Shown: piece after piece, positions 7,553 through 16,707 of the stretch
How the letters are laid out: every line of letters begins with the position of its first letter
Numbering within the stretch: the stretch's first letter is position 1
Origin: an uncultured Pelagibacteraceae bacterium
GTDB lineage: Bacteria; Pseudomonadota; Alphaproteobacteria; Pelagibacterales; Pelagibacteraceae
Length of the DNA: 64,000 nt
Assembly (NCBI GenBank): GCA_902545945.1
Contig: CACCID010000001.1
Coordinates: forward strand, 1 to 64,000
Reading direction: 5' to 3'
Position numbers and translations under genes: made by a program
Notes under the pieces: model-generated
Databases searched by the model: none
Told to the model about the DNA's origin: nothing
What the model saw: the letters and a program-made list of their open reading frames with translations, nothing else

Positions 7553-8710
7553 CTATTTTGTAATTGAATTAATCTCTTTATTTGAAAAAAATTTTGGTTT
7601 TTTACACGTGGTTTTAATATTGTATTTTTTACCACTTTTAGCTGAATTGTGAATTCCGTCTATAATATTAAGTACATGTAATGATAAATTACCATTACAT
7701 CTGTGCTCTTTCCTTTTTTGTATAGAATAAATCATTTCTGCAAGTCCTACACCTCTATAATTTGCATTAGTAGGAGACTCATTTGCTCTAGAGCTTTGAG
7801 TTTTAATATTTATTTTTCCTAAAACCATTTTATTTGTTTTATAATTTTTCCATTTACTTCCTAGCTTTTTGCTTAGCAAAACTGAACCACCAAACATGTT
7901 TGGATCAGGAACTATCATAGATCCATTTTCTCCATACAATTCTATATGATTTCTTAAGTGAGAAACTACGTCAAATGATAAAGTTAACCTAATTATTGTC
8001 TCATTTTTAAATTTAATAGTTGAAAAAAATGTAGTAGGACATTCAACTTTAATCCTTCTTCCTTTTTTAGGCCCAATACCAATAATTCTTTTTTTGGTAT
8101 TTTTATTACAAATACTCGTGACAGATTTTGCAGGACCTAAAAGATTCACTAATGCTGTTAAATAGTAAGGCCCCATATCAATAACCGGACCTCCTCCTTT
8201 TTTTTTAAACCACGGTTCAGGATTTGGATGGTATGACTGAATCCCAGGATAAGCAAATATCGCGGTTCCAAATTTAATTTTACCTATAATCTTTTTATCT
8301 AAAAGTTGTCTTGCCATTTGATTACCACCTCCTAAAAAAGTATCAGGAGCATTTCCAATTAAAAGTTTTTTTCTTCGTGCAATTTTTATAAGTTCTAAAC
8401 CATCTTTAAGGTCTACTGCCAAAGGTTTTTCAGAGTACACATGTTTTCCATTTAATAATGATTTTTTGGCCACTAAGTAGTGTGCTGTAGGAATTGTAAG
8501 ATTTAAAATTATTTCAATATTCTTATCTTTAAGTATTTCATTTACAGATACAGACTCAATCTTATTGGTTTTTGCACAATTTTCAGCTGTCTTTTTATTT
8601 ATGTCAGCACATTTAACAATTCTAAAATTATTAAAGTATTTATGCGCTCTAAAGTAAGTTTCTGCTATATGTCCACAACCAATTAAACCAACATTAAATA
8701 CTTTAGCCAT
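7553..8710 (-). CDS. Gfo/Idh/MocA family oxidoreductase (second in the inositol locus)
   Basis: The 385-residue NAD(P)-dependent dehydrogenase has Rossmann motif GLIGCGHIAE at about 8-17, EKPLAVDL at about 95-102 and a C-terminal catalytic domain with GGGPVIDMGPYYL (Asp and Tyr in the family positions). It is only distantly like the gene at 3542. Candidate roles are oxidation of scyllo-inositol or another isomer, or a 2-keto-inositol epimer route; the sequence alone does not choose. The C-terminal 40 residues are basic. It lies 5 bases downstream of iolD on the same strand, so the two form an operon. Confidence 0.85.
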   Translation of the reverse strand: MAKVFNVGLIGCGHIAETYFRAHKYFNNFRIVKCADINKKTAENCAKTNKIESVSVNEILKDKNIEIILNLTIPTAHYLVAKKSLLNGKHVYSEKPLAVDLKDGLELIKIARRKKLLIGNAPDTFLGGGNQMARQLLDKKIIGKIKFGTAIFAYPGIQSYHPNPEPWFKKKGGGPVIDMGPYYLTALVNLLGPAKSVTSICNKNTKKRIIGIGPKKGRRIKVECPTTFFSTIKFKNETIIRLTLSFDVVSHLRNHIELYGENGSMIVPDPNMFGGSVLLSKKLGSKWKNYKTNKMVLGKINIKTQSSRANESPTNANYRGVGLAEMIYSIQKRKEHRCNGNLSLHVLNIIDGIHNSAKSGKKYNIKTTCKKPKFFSNKEINSITK

Positions 8711-8715
8711 TGAAT

Positions 8716-10560
8716 TTAAACACCTTTTCTTTGCTTCTTTTTTCCTTCTAGGTGTTCTTTAAGTGATTTTTTATTTTCATTAGTTGTTGGTATACCTAAA
8801 GTAGGACTTTCCCAATAAGCAGATCCCTCTAACCATTGGTATCCATCTGTCTGAATTGAAATTACATAAGTATTTTTTGATTTCTTTGCTCTTTTAAAGG
8901 CTTCCTCTAGTTCAGAAATAGAATTAACTTGTTCACCATCGGCACCCATACTTTTGGCATGTGCAGCAAAATCAAATGGAACTAAATTAGGTGTTTTTGA
9001 ACTTTTTAATAAACAATTAAATTCTTTTCCACCTTTGTATAATTGTAGTCTATTTATAACAGCATGACCTCCATTATCACAAACAATTATTATTAATTTA
9101 TTGTTAGTGATAACAGAACTATAAATATCTGAATTAAATAAGAGGTAGGATCCATCTCCCACAAATGAAACGACTTCTTTATCTGGATTTGCCATTTTAA
9201 TTCCAAGTGCGCCTGAAATTTCATAACTCATACAACTGAAACCCCATTCTGTTTCATGAGTGTTAAGTTCTCTTGGTTTCCATACTTGTATTACTTCCCC
9301 GACCAAACCTCCTGCAGCTGTTACAGCTATGTCAGATGGATCTGAGTTCCTATAACAAGCACCAATTACTTGAGCATAACTTGGTAATTTTTGATTAGTA
9401 GGTCCGCTGTGTTTTTCTATATAAGAGTCCCAATCTTTTAATTCTTTTCTAGATTTTTTGTACCAATTATCATCTGCTTTCCAGTTGCCTAAAGCTTGTG
9501 ATAATTCAATCATTGAAACTTTAGCATCTCCAACAATAGCCTGAGCCATATGTTTGTTAGCATCAAATCTTGCTGCATTAATAGAAACTAATTTAAAATC
9601 TGGATTTTCAAAATTTGCCCATGATCCAGTTGTAAAATCTGCTAATTTAGTTCCTATAGCTATAGCTGTATCAGTTTCTTTGCTTAAATTGTTAGCAGCT
9701 TTACTTCCTAATCCGCCAATGGCACCTAAATAGTGAGAATGATCTTTTTTAATAGAGGAATATCCCATAACCGTCTGAGTAACTGGTATGTTATGTTTTT
9801 TTGCAAAATTACTTAATTCATCTGTTGCATCTGAGTATAAAACACCTCCACCTGCAATTATAATTGGTTTTTTTGATTTTTTTATAAGTTCTGCTGCCTC
9901 TTTTATTTGAAAATCATCTGGTTTTGGTCTTCTAATTGTATGAATTATTTCTTTAAAAAACTCTTCGGGATAATTGTATACTTCACCTTGAACATCTTGG
10001 CTTAAAGATATACATGCAGGGCCACAATCAGCTGGATCAAGCATTACTTGAATTGCTTGTTGTAAGCTAGATATAATTTGTTCTGGCCTTGTTATTCTAT
10101 CAAAGTATCTTACGACTGGTTTGAAACCATCATTTTGTGTAATACCTGGATTATTAAAATGTTCGACTTGTTGCAGTACAGGATCTGGCATTCTATTTGC
10201 AAAAGTATCTCCAGGTAAAAAAAGAATAGGAAGTCTATTGCTCATCGCGACAGCAGCTGCTGTAATCATATTAGTTGCTCCTGGTCCGACTGAAGAAGTT
10301 GCAATGAATATTTGTTTTCTTCTTTTTGCTCTTGCGTAAGCAATACCGGTTAGAGCCATGTTCTGTTCGTGGTGACCTCTCCAAGTTGGTAAATCTTTTT
10401 GATTTTCTTGTAAAGCTTGACCTAAACAAGCAACATTACCATGTCCAAATATTCCAAATACTCCGGGGAATAAAGACATTTTTTTTCCATCGATTAAAGT
10501 TTTTTGAGCAATCAAATATTTGACTAAAGCATGAGCACAAGTAAGTTGAATATTTTTCAT
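8716..10560 (-). CDS. iolD: 3D-(3,5/4)-trihydroxycyclohexane-1,2-dione acylhydrolase
   Basis: The 614-residue ThDP-dependent hydrolase opens the cyclohexane ring of the trihydroxy-dione made by IolE to give 5-deoxy-glucuronate, the third step of inositol breakdown. The N-terminal GIFGHGNVACLGQAL (about 33-47) is the IolD signature. An acetolactate-synthase-like fold follows, with PxxRGHHEQNM, the central FAD/NAD-like domain (AGGGVLY near 236) and the C-terminal ThDP motif GDGSYL...N near 466. The length is normal. It is first in a two-gene minus-strand operon with the downstream oxidoreductase. A 46-bp gap separates it from the divergent aldehyde dehydrogenase. Confidence 0.93.
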   Translation of the reverse strand: MKNIQLTCAHALVKYLIAQKTLIDGKKMSLFPGVFGIFGHGNVACLGQALQENQKDLPTWRGHHEQNMALTGIAYARAKRRKQIFIATSSVGPGATNMITAAAVAMSNRLPILFLPGDTFANRMPDPVLQQVEHFNNPGITQNDGFKPVVRYFDRITRPEQIISSLQQAIQVMLDPADCGPACISLSQDVQGEVYNYPEEFFKEIIHTIRRPKPDDFQIKEAAELIKKSKKPIIIAGGGVLYSDATDELSNFAKKHNIPVTQTVMGYSSIKKDHSHYLGAIGGLGSKAANNLSKETDTAIAIGTKLADFTTGSWANFENPDFKLVSINAARFDANKHMAQAIVGDAKVSMIELSQALGNWKADDNWYKKSRKELKDWDSYIEKHSGPTNQKLPSYAQVIGACYRNSDPSDIAVTAAGGLVGEVIQVWKPRELNTHETEWGFSCMSYEISGALGIKMANPDKEVVSFVGDGSYLLFNSDIYSSVITNNKLIIIVCDNGGHAVINRLQLYKGGKEFNCLLKSSKTPNLVPFDFAAHAKSMGADGEQVNSISELEEAFKRAKKSKNTYVISIQTDGYQWLEGSAYWESPTLGIPTTNENKKSLKEHLEGKKKQRKGV

Positions 10561-10606
10561 AAATTCAATATAACCTATTTAATTAAATATCTTATTTCAA
10601 CAAATT

Positions 10607-12052
10607 ATGTACGAAAAATTTGGACAATTCATCGACGGCAAATGGCAAAAATCTTCAAGTGGAGAAACTTATGATGTTATTAACCCAGCTACCGAGGAAA
10701 TTATTGGTAAAGCATCTAAAGCTAACAGTGCTGATGTTCAAAGAGCTTTAAAATCAGCTGAAAAAGGTCTTGAAGTTTGGAGAAATACATCACCTTGGGA
10801 AAGATCAAAAATTATAAGAAAAATTTCAGAATTAATTAGACAACGAGTAGAAGTTTTATCTAATTGGCTAACATTAGAAGTCGGAAAACCGTTAACTGAA
10901 GGACCAGGTGAAGTAGGGGGCGCAGCAGATATTTTTGAATGGAATTCAGAAGAAACAAAAAGAATATTTGGAGAAATAAACCAAAGTCGTTTTCCAAATA
11001 CTCGTATACATGTCATATACCAACCTGTTGGAGTTGTTGCAGCTCTTGTTCCATGGAACTTTCCAATTATTCTTGCTTCTAGAAAAATTTCTACTGCATT
11101 AGCCGCAGGCTGTTCTGTAATTGTAAAGCCAGATGTAATAACTCCTGGAAGTGTAATGGAAATTGTAGAAATATGTAGACAAGCAGGTGTCCCTCCAGGT
11201 GTGGTAAATTTATTATCAGGTGATCCTGCAGGTATTTCTGAAGAACTTATTAAATCTGATATTATAAAAAAAATATCAATAACTGGTTCTACAAGAGTTG
11301 GAAAGTTAATTTTAAAACAAGCTGCTGATAAAGTTCAAAGAGTCACAATGGAGCTTAGCGGTCATTCTCCATTTATTGTTTTTGATGATGTTGATTTAAA
11401 TAAAGTAACTGATATGGCAATCACCGCAAAATTCAGAAACAACGGCCAAGTTTGTATATCTCCAAATAGATTTTATATCCATGAAAAGAAGAAAGATGAG
11501 TTCGCAGATTTAATGGTAAAAAAAACAAAAAAATTAAAGATTGGAAATGGAATGGACAAAAATACTTTACTTGGTCCTCTATGTACAAAACAAAGATTGG
11601 AAGGCGTAGAAAAATTAGTTGAAACCACCAAAAAGGAAGGTGGAAAAATTTTATTAGGAGGAAAAAGAGCGGCGAATTTTAATAAAGGTTACTTTTTTGA
11701 GCCTACAATATTTGACAATGTACAAGACAACTTTACAATTATGAAAGAAGAGCCATTTGGTCCGATTGTTCCGATCTTAACATTTAAAAGTTTCGATGAA
11801 GTGATGAAAAGAGCAAATGATAATGATTTAGGATTATGTAGTTATGTTTATACTACAGATCTTAAAAAAGCTAACGAAGCATCAGAAATACTAGAAACAG
11901 GTTGCGTAGCTGTTAACACGCCCGCTGTGGCCGTTGCAGAGGCTCCTTTCGGAGGAATAAAACAAACAGGTTATGGTAGAGAAGGTGGTTCAATGGCTAT
12001 TAAAGATTATCTTAATATCAAATATACTCATTTTGGAATTTCTTACGAGTAA
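10607..12052 (+). CDS. NAD(P)-dependent aldehyde dehydrogenase (GabD/ALDH superfamily)
   Basis: The 481-residue protein has all catalytic residues of the family: Asn151 in PWNFP, Lys174 in VKPD, general base Glu249 in MELSG and nucleophile Cys283 in GQVC. It oxidises an aldehyde to the acid in the cytoplasm. Sequence style is closer to succinate/ketoglutarate-semialdehyde dehydrogenases than to CoA-acylating IolA, which normally carries GQRCMA around the Cys. Its divergent pairing with iolD suggests it handles a semialdehyde from inositol breakdown, possibly replacing IolA, but the substrate is inference. The usual KPSE cofactor motif reads KPDV, so NADP/NAD preference may differ. Confidence 0.88.
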   Translation: MYEKFGQFIDGKWQKSSSGETYDVINPATEEIIGKASKANSADVQRALKSAEKGLEVWRNTSPWERSKIIRKISELIRQRVEVLSNWLTLEVGKPLTEGPGEVGGAADIFEWNSEETKRIFGEINQSRFPNTRIHVIYQPVGVVAALVPWNFPIILASRKISTALAAGCSVIVKPDVITPGSVMEIVEICRQAGVPPGVVNLLSGDPAGISEELIKSDIIKKISITGSTRVGKLILKQAADKVQRVTMELSGHSPFIVFDDVDLNKVTDMAITAKFRNNGQVCISPNRFYIHEKKKDEFADLMVKKTKKLKIGNGMDKNTLLGPLCTKQRLEGVEKLVETTKKEGGKILLGGKRAANFNKGYFFEPTIFDNVQDNFTIMKEEPFGPIVPILTFKSFDEVMKRANDNDLGLCSYVYTTDLKKANEASEILETGCVAVNTPAVAVAEAPFGGIKQTGYGREGGSMAIKDYLNIKYTHFGISYE

Positions 12053-12102
12053 CAAATTTAAACCAGATATTTGTTTAATAAAATTATCTTAATAAAGTTT
12101 TA

Positions 12103-12351
12103 ATGAATTATTACGTATATATGCTTAAGTCGGAAGGCAAAAAACGTGTCACATACGTTGGATATACCAATAATTTAAAACAAAGAATCATTCTTCATAA
12201 TTTAGGTAAAGGTGCCAAATTTACAAGAGGAAGAAAATGGATGTTAATTTATAAAGAAAAATTTAACTCAAAAAAAGAGGCAATTTCTAGAGAATATTAT
12301 ATAAAGAACAATAGAGCATTAAGAGAAAAAATTATAAAAAAATATTCGTGA
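12103..12351 (+). CDS. GIY-YIG domain protein (UPF0213/YhbQ-like)
   Basis: This 82-residue single-domain protein starts YYVYML with YVGYTNN downstream (the GIY-YIG pair), followed by the conserved Arg of LKQRI, His of LHN and a late Glu in SREYYIKN (metal ligand). The size and KFTRGRKW segment match the small YhbQ/UPF0213 group of predicted structure-selective nucleases. Its stop (TGA) overlaps the GTG start of the glycosyltransferase by 4 bases, so it is first in the glycan operon, although it probably has no glycan role. Confidence 0.85.
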   Translation: MNYYVYMLKSEGKKRVTYVGYTNNLKQRIILHNLGKGAKFTRGRKWMLIYKEKFNSKKEAISREYYIKNNRALREKIIKKYS

Positions 12352-14477
12352 AAATAGCAATTTTATTACCGTATAAAGAAAATTTTTCTCCAGAATATCC
12401 CGGAGCTGTTTCACTATTTGTTAATGAAACTAGCAAAATTAGTAAATATAAAAAAAATATAATCGTATTCGGCAATACAGAATATAAAAAAAAGTTTAAT
12501 TTAAAATACGTAAATATAGATTTAAAAAAAAGTTTTTTAAGTAGTCAAACTAAAAATTATGTCTCAAAATTTTTGAAAATTCAAAAAAAATATGATTTTT
12601 CAATAGTTGAAGTGCACAATAGACCAAGTTACATCAGTCAGCTAAATAAAGATTTAAAAAAAACAGTTATATCTTTATACTTTCACAACGATCCTTTATC
12701 TATGGATGGATCCAAATCAATAGATGATAGAAAAAAATTACTTAAATCTTGCTATAAAATTATATTTAATAGTAATTGGTCAAAAAAAAGGTTTTTAGAA
12801 GGATTAGAAAATAAATTTGTAAATAGTAATAAGCTCGTAGTATTTTTTCAATCTGCTAGCAAGAAAAATTTCTCAATTCTAAAGAAAAAAAAAAATTGGA
12901 TTACATTTGTGGGAAAATTGAATAAAGCCAAGGGCTACGATGTTTTTGCATCAGCTATCAAGAAAATTCTAAACAAATATCCTAATTGGAAAGCAAAAAT
13001 AATTGGTGATGAAAAGAGAGAAAAAATATCTATACAACATAAGAATGTCGATGTTCTCGGTTTTTTAAATCATGAAAAAGTACTTAAAATATTTGAAAAA
13101 TCAAGTATTGCAGTAGCTTGTTCTAGGTGGGAGGAACCATTTGGCAGAACAAGTTTAGAAGCCTCTGCAAATGGATGTGCGGTTGTTATTACGAACAAGG
13201 GAGGATTGCCGGAAACTATTACCAATGCAAAGATTTTAGAAATATTAAATATAAAGAAATTATATAAAGTAATTTCAAATTTAATTGAAAACAAAAAGGA
13301 GAGAAAAAAACTTCAAGAATTATCTTTAAAAAATTTTTATTTAACACATTCTTTTGTTGCAAAAATGATAGATGATTACAGAGATGAGAAATTGCAGATT
13401 CAGAATAAATTTAATTCTCCCAAAAATAAAAAGATTTTAAGAATTCTTCATATTACGAATTTTAATGAAAGATTAGATGGTAGGCTTTTCTTCAATACTG
13501 GAAGAAGAATTAATAACGGGTTTATAAGACAAGGCCATAGCGTTTTAGGATTTAGTGATAGAGATATACAAAAATATTACAAATCAGTTAATGATTATAA
13601 GGGGGCTAAAACACTAAATGATAAATTAAAAAAAACTTGTTATAATTATAAGCCTGATCTTATAATTATAGGTCATGCAGATTTAATTTCCAAAGATCAA
13701 ATATCTGAATTAAGAGATGATTATCCTAATGCAAGGTTTGGTCAATGGTTCCTTGATCCATTAAATAGAAAAGGGCCTGACTTTGAAAGAAATAAAAGCA
13801 GAATATTAGACAAAGCTGATGTTGTAGACTCTACATTCTTGACAACAAGTCCAGACGTTTTACCTTTTTTAAAAAAAAAGAATAGTTTTTTTATTCCAAA
13901 TCCAAGTGACATATCGTTTGAAATTTTAAATAATTACAATAAATCTTGCAATGTAGATGTTTTTTTCGCTTTAAGCCATGGCGTTCATAGAGGCGTACTT
14001 AAATCTGGAAAAATCGATGATAGAATTAATTTTTTAAAAGATTTACAAATCAAAACGCCAAATATAAAATTTGATATTTACGGTATAGACAAAATACAGC
14101 CGATTTGGGCTGATCATTATTTTAAAACAATAGAAAATGCCAAGATGGGTTTAAATTTAAGTAGAGGCCAGGCAATAAAATACTATAGTAGTGATAGAAT
14201 TACTCAAATAGTAGGTAATGGTTTGGTTTGTTTAATTGATGAAAAAACAAAATACAGAGATTTTTTTACCGACCAGGAAATGGTTTTTTACAAAAATATA
14301 AATGATTTATCAGAAAAGATTTTAAGAATTTCATCAGATGAAAAACTAAGAAAAAGAATTGCTAAACAAGGAAAAAATAAATATATGAAATATTTTAATT
14401 CTGACCTTGTTTCTAAATTTATTATAGATAAAACATTAGATAGAAAATCAAAAAACATGTTTTTTTGGGAAAAATAA
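12348..14477 (+). CDS. Fused double glycosyltransferase (GT4 domain + CgeB-like domain)
   Basis: This is a 709-residue protein with two transferase units. Residues about 1-345 are a GT4/GT-B domain: a C-terminal Rossmann half with FVGKLNKAKGYDV and the nucleotide-sugar motif EEPFGRTSLEA (EX7E type). Residues about 365-700 resemble the CgeB/glycos_transf_1_2 family, starting ILHITNF and including FGQWFLDP and ITQIVGNGLVCLIDE. It would add one or two sugars to a lipid-linked or surface glycan on the cytoplasmic face. The start is GTG at 12348, overlapping the GIY-YIG gene stop, and the stop overlaps the Gmd start. Lys/Asn-rich codon use is typical of this low-GC cluster. Confidence 0.82.
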   Translation: MKIAILLPYKENFSPEYPGAVSLFVNETSKISKYKKNIIVFGNTEYKKKFNLKYVNIDLKKSFLSSQTKNYVSKFLKIQKKYDFSIVEVHNRPSYISQLNKDLKKTVISLYFHNDPLSMDGSKSIDDRKKLLKSCYKIIFNSNWSKKRFLEGLENKFVNSNKLVVFFQSASKKNFSILKKKKNWITFVGKLNKAKGYDVFASAIKKILNKYPNWKAKIIGDEKREKISIQHKNVDVLGFLNHEKVLKIFEKSSIAVACSRWEEPFGRTSLEASANGCAVVITNKGGLPETITNAKILEILNIKKLYKVISNLIENKKERKKLQELSLKNFYLTHSFVAKMIDDYRDEKLQIQNKFNSPKNKKILRILHITNFNERLDGRLFFNTGRRINNGFIRQGHSVLGFSDRDIQKYYKSVNDYKGAKTLNDKLKKTCYNYKPDLIIIGHADLISKDQISELRDDYPNARFGQWFLDPLNRKGPDFERNKSRILDKADVVDSTFLTTSPDVLPFLKKKNSFFIPNPSDISFEILNNYNKSCNVDVFFALSHGVHRGVLKSGKIDDRINFLKDLQIKTPNIKFDIYGIDKIQPIWADHYFKTIENAKMGLNLSRGQAIKYYSSDRITQIVGNGLVCLIDEKTKYRDFFTDQEMVFYKNINDLSEKILRISSDEKLRKRIAKQGKNKYMKYFNSDLVSKFIIDKTLDRKSKNMFFWEK

Positions 14478-15514
14478 TGAAAAAAAAAATTGCTTTAATT
14501 TTTGGAATTACAGGACAAGATGGATCGTATTTAGCTGAATTACTTTTAAAAAAAAATTATATCATTCATGGTGTAAAACGTAGATCTTCAAGTGCAAATA
14601 CTGAGCGTATTGATCATCTTTTTGATAGTGTAAATTTCTCTAATAAAAATTTTTTTATTCATTATGGAGATATTTCTGACGGAACTAGTACTTTAAATAT
14701 TATCAATAAAGTTAAACCAGATGAAATTTATAATTTAGCGGCTCAGAGCCATGTTAGGGTATCATTCGATATACCTGAATATACAGCGGACGTAACTGCT
14801 ATTGGTGCCTTAAGAATATTGGAAGCGTTAAGAATATTAAGACTTAAAAAAACTAAGTATTATCAAGCTTCAAGCTCAGAAATGTACGGACTGCTTGAAA
14901 AGAAAAAATCTTTAAATGAATTAACACCATTTCATCCTAGATCAGTTTATGGAATTTCAAAAGTTTTTGCTTTCCATGCAGCAGTTCATTATAGAGAGGC
15001 TTATGGCATATTTGCTTCAAATGGTATTTTATTTAATCATGAGTCGCCAAGAAGAGGTCCTACATTTGTAACTAAAAAAATTGTGCAAGGACTAGTCAGA
15101 ATTAAAAAGGGCTTACAAAAAAAACTCACATTAGGAAATTTATACGCAGTGAGAGACTGGGGTCATGCAAAAGATTACGCTACGTCTATGTGGAAAATAC
15201 TTCAATATAAAAAACCTGATAACTGGGTTATAGCTACAAATAAAGAAACAACGGTAAAAGAATTTGCCAATCGAGTTGCAAAAAAATTAGGGTTTAAGAT
15301 CAAATGGAAAGGTAAAGGAATTTATGAAAAAGCTATTAATTTAGATAATAATAAAACTATAATAGATATAGATAAAAAATTTTTAAGGCCTACGGAAGTG
15401 GATTTTTTAAGAGGTGATTTTTCAAAAGCTAAACGTCTTCTTAAATGGAAACCGGCGTATAATACTGATGACTTAATAGAGGATATGATATCATCTGAAT
15501 TAGAAGATTTTTAA
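14477..15514 (+). CDS. gmd: GDP-mannose 4,6-dehydratase
   Basis: The 345-residue short-chain dehydrogenase converts GDP-D-mannose to GDP-4-keto-6-deoxy-D-mannose. Visible are the GITGQDGSY nucleotide motif at the N-terminus, VKRRSSSANTERID (Gmd-specific), the catalytic region SSSEMYG, YGISK (YxxxK) and FNHESPRRG, diagnostic of Gmd. I start at ATG 14477, which shares one base with the preceding stop; an upstream TTG lies inside the glycosyltransferase. The stop overlaps the next ATG by one base. Its product is the substrate of the ColD-like enzyme encoded next. Confidence 0.95.
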   Translation: MKKKIALIFGITGQDGSYLAELLLKKNYIIHGVKRRSSSANTERIDHLFDSVNFSNKNFFIHYGDISDGTSTLNIINKVKPDEIYNLAAQSHVRVSFDIPEYTADVTAIGALRILEALRILRLKKTKYYQASSSEMYGLLEKKKSLNELTPFHPRSVYGISKVFAFHAAVHYREAYGIFASNGILFNHESPRRGPTFVTKKIVQGLVRIKKGLQKKLTLGNLYAVRDWGHAKDYATSMWKILQYKKPDNWVIATNKETTVKEFANRVAKKLGFKIKWKGKGIYEKAINLDNNKTIIDIDKKFLRPTEVDFLRGDFSKAKRLLKWKPAYNTDDLIEDMISSELEDF

Positions 15515-16707
15515 TGCCAAAAAAGTTTTTTTATCCTCTTTTAGAAAATCCGTATAGAAAAAAAGATTTAGATAAAGCTATCAAAGTTATTAAAACAGGT
15601 AGACTCACTATTGGAAATCACACAGATAAATTTGAAAAAAAATTTACAGAGAAAATGAAGACAAAATATTCTTTGATGGTGAATTCTGGTTCATCAGCCA
15701 ACCTTTTAGCATTACAATGCTTAATTAACCCATATCGAAAAAAAAGATTAAAAAAAGGAGACTATGTGCTTATACCAACTGTTTGCTGGTCAACATCACT
15801 ATGGCCCATTGTTCAATCAGGTTTAAAACCTATTTTTGTTGATATAGATCCAATTACACTAAATATTGATATCAAAGACCTAATAAAAAAAATCAACTCA
15901 AAAGCTAAAGCTTTAATGTTAGTTCATGTCCTAGGTAATTGTACAAATATGGGTGAATTAATGAAAATTCTTAAAAAGAAAAAAATAATTTTAATAGAAG
16001 ATACATGTGAATCAATTGGTTCAAAATATAAAAATAAATATCTAGGTACTTTTGGTGAATTTTCCTCCTTCTCATTTTATTCATCTCATCAAATATCTTC
16101 AGGAGAAGGCGGAATGGTTACTTGTAGAAACCAAGATGACTATGAAATACTTAAATCACTTAGAGCCCACGGGTGGTCTAGAGGATTAAAGACTGAAAAA
16201 AAAATATCTAAGCAAAATAAACATCTAGATTCTAGATTCATTTTCTTTAATTCTGGTTTTAATCTTCGACCGACTGATATTTCTGCATCTATTGGGCTTA
16301 GTCAATTTAATGATATGGGTAATTTTATATCTATTAGAAATAAAAATAGAGACATAATTGTAAAAGCATTAAAAAAAAATAAACTTGTAAATAATAACTT
16401 TCATTTTATTGAAGCTAATAAAAATGTTAAGCCTTCATGGTTTGGAATACCTATTTATATAAAAAATAGATTAAATAGAAGAAAATTTATTATGAAATTA
16501 GAAAAACGAGGTGTTGAAACAAGACCTATAATAAGTGGGAACTTCATTAAACAGCCTTCGGTGAAAAAATATAAGCTATTAAAGAACTCAAAATTTTTGA
16601 ATTCTGATGTTGTAAATGATCATGGTTTTTTTATTGGTTTGCCAACGAAAAAAATTAATAATATTTTTGTTAATCAATTAGTAAAAGCTTTTGAAGAAAG
16701 TATCTAA
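15514..16707 (+). CDS. colD: GDP-4-keto-6-deoxy-D-mannose 3-dehydratase, ColD-type PLP enzyme
   Basis: This 397-residue protein has the DegT/StrS aminotransferase fold. The Schiff-base lysine is replaced by His: the segment FYSSHQISSGEGG puts His192 where aminotransferases have Lys. This swap is the mark of ColD and E1-type dehydratases, which use PMP to remove the C3 hydroxyl. Other ColD-like segments are PTVCWSTSLWP, RAHGWSR, LRPTDISASIG and RPIISGNF. PLP-binding Asp163 (EDTCES) is present. Following gmd directly, it should make GDP-4-keto-3,6-dideoxy-D-mannose, the precursor of colitose. The final sugar depends on the next gene. Confidence 0.87.
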   Translation: MPKKFFYPLLENPYRKKDLDKAIKVIKTGRLTIGNHTDKFEKKFTEKMKTKYSLMVNSGSSANLLALQCLINPYRKKRLKKGDYVLIPTVCWSTSLWPIVQSGLKPIFVDIDPITLNIDIKDLIKKINSKAKALMLVHVLGNCTNMGELMKILKKKKIILIEDTCESIGSKYKNKYLGTFGEFSSFSFYSSHQISSGEGGMVTCRNQDDYEILKSLRAHGWSRGLKTEKKISKQNKHLDSRFIFFNSGFNLRPTDISASIGLSQFNDMGNFISIRNKNRDIIVKALKKNKLVNNNFHFIEANKNVKPSWFGIPIYIKNRLNRRKFIMKLEKRGVETRPIISGNFIKQPSVKKYKLLKNSKFLNSDVVNDHGFFIGLPTKKINNIFVNQLVKAFEESI

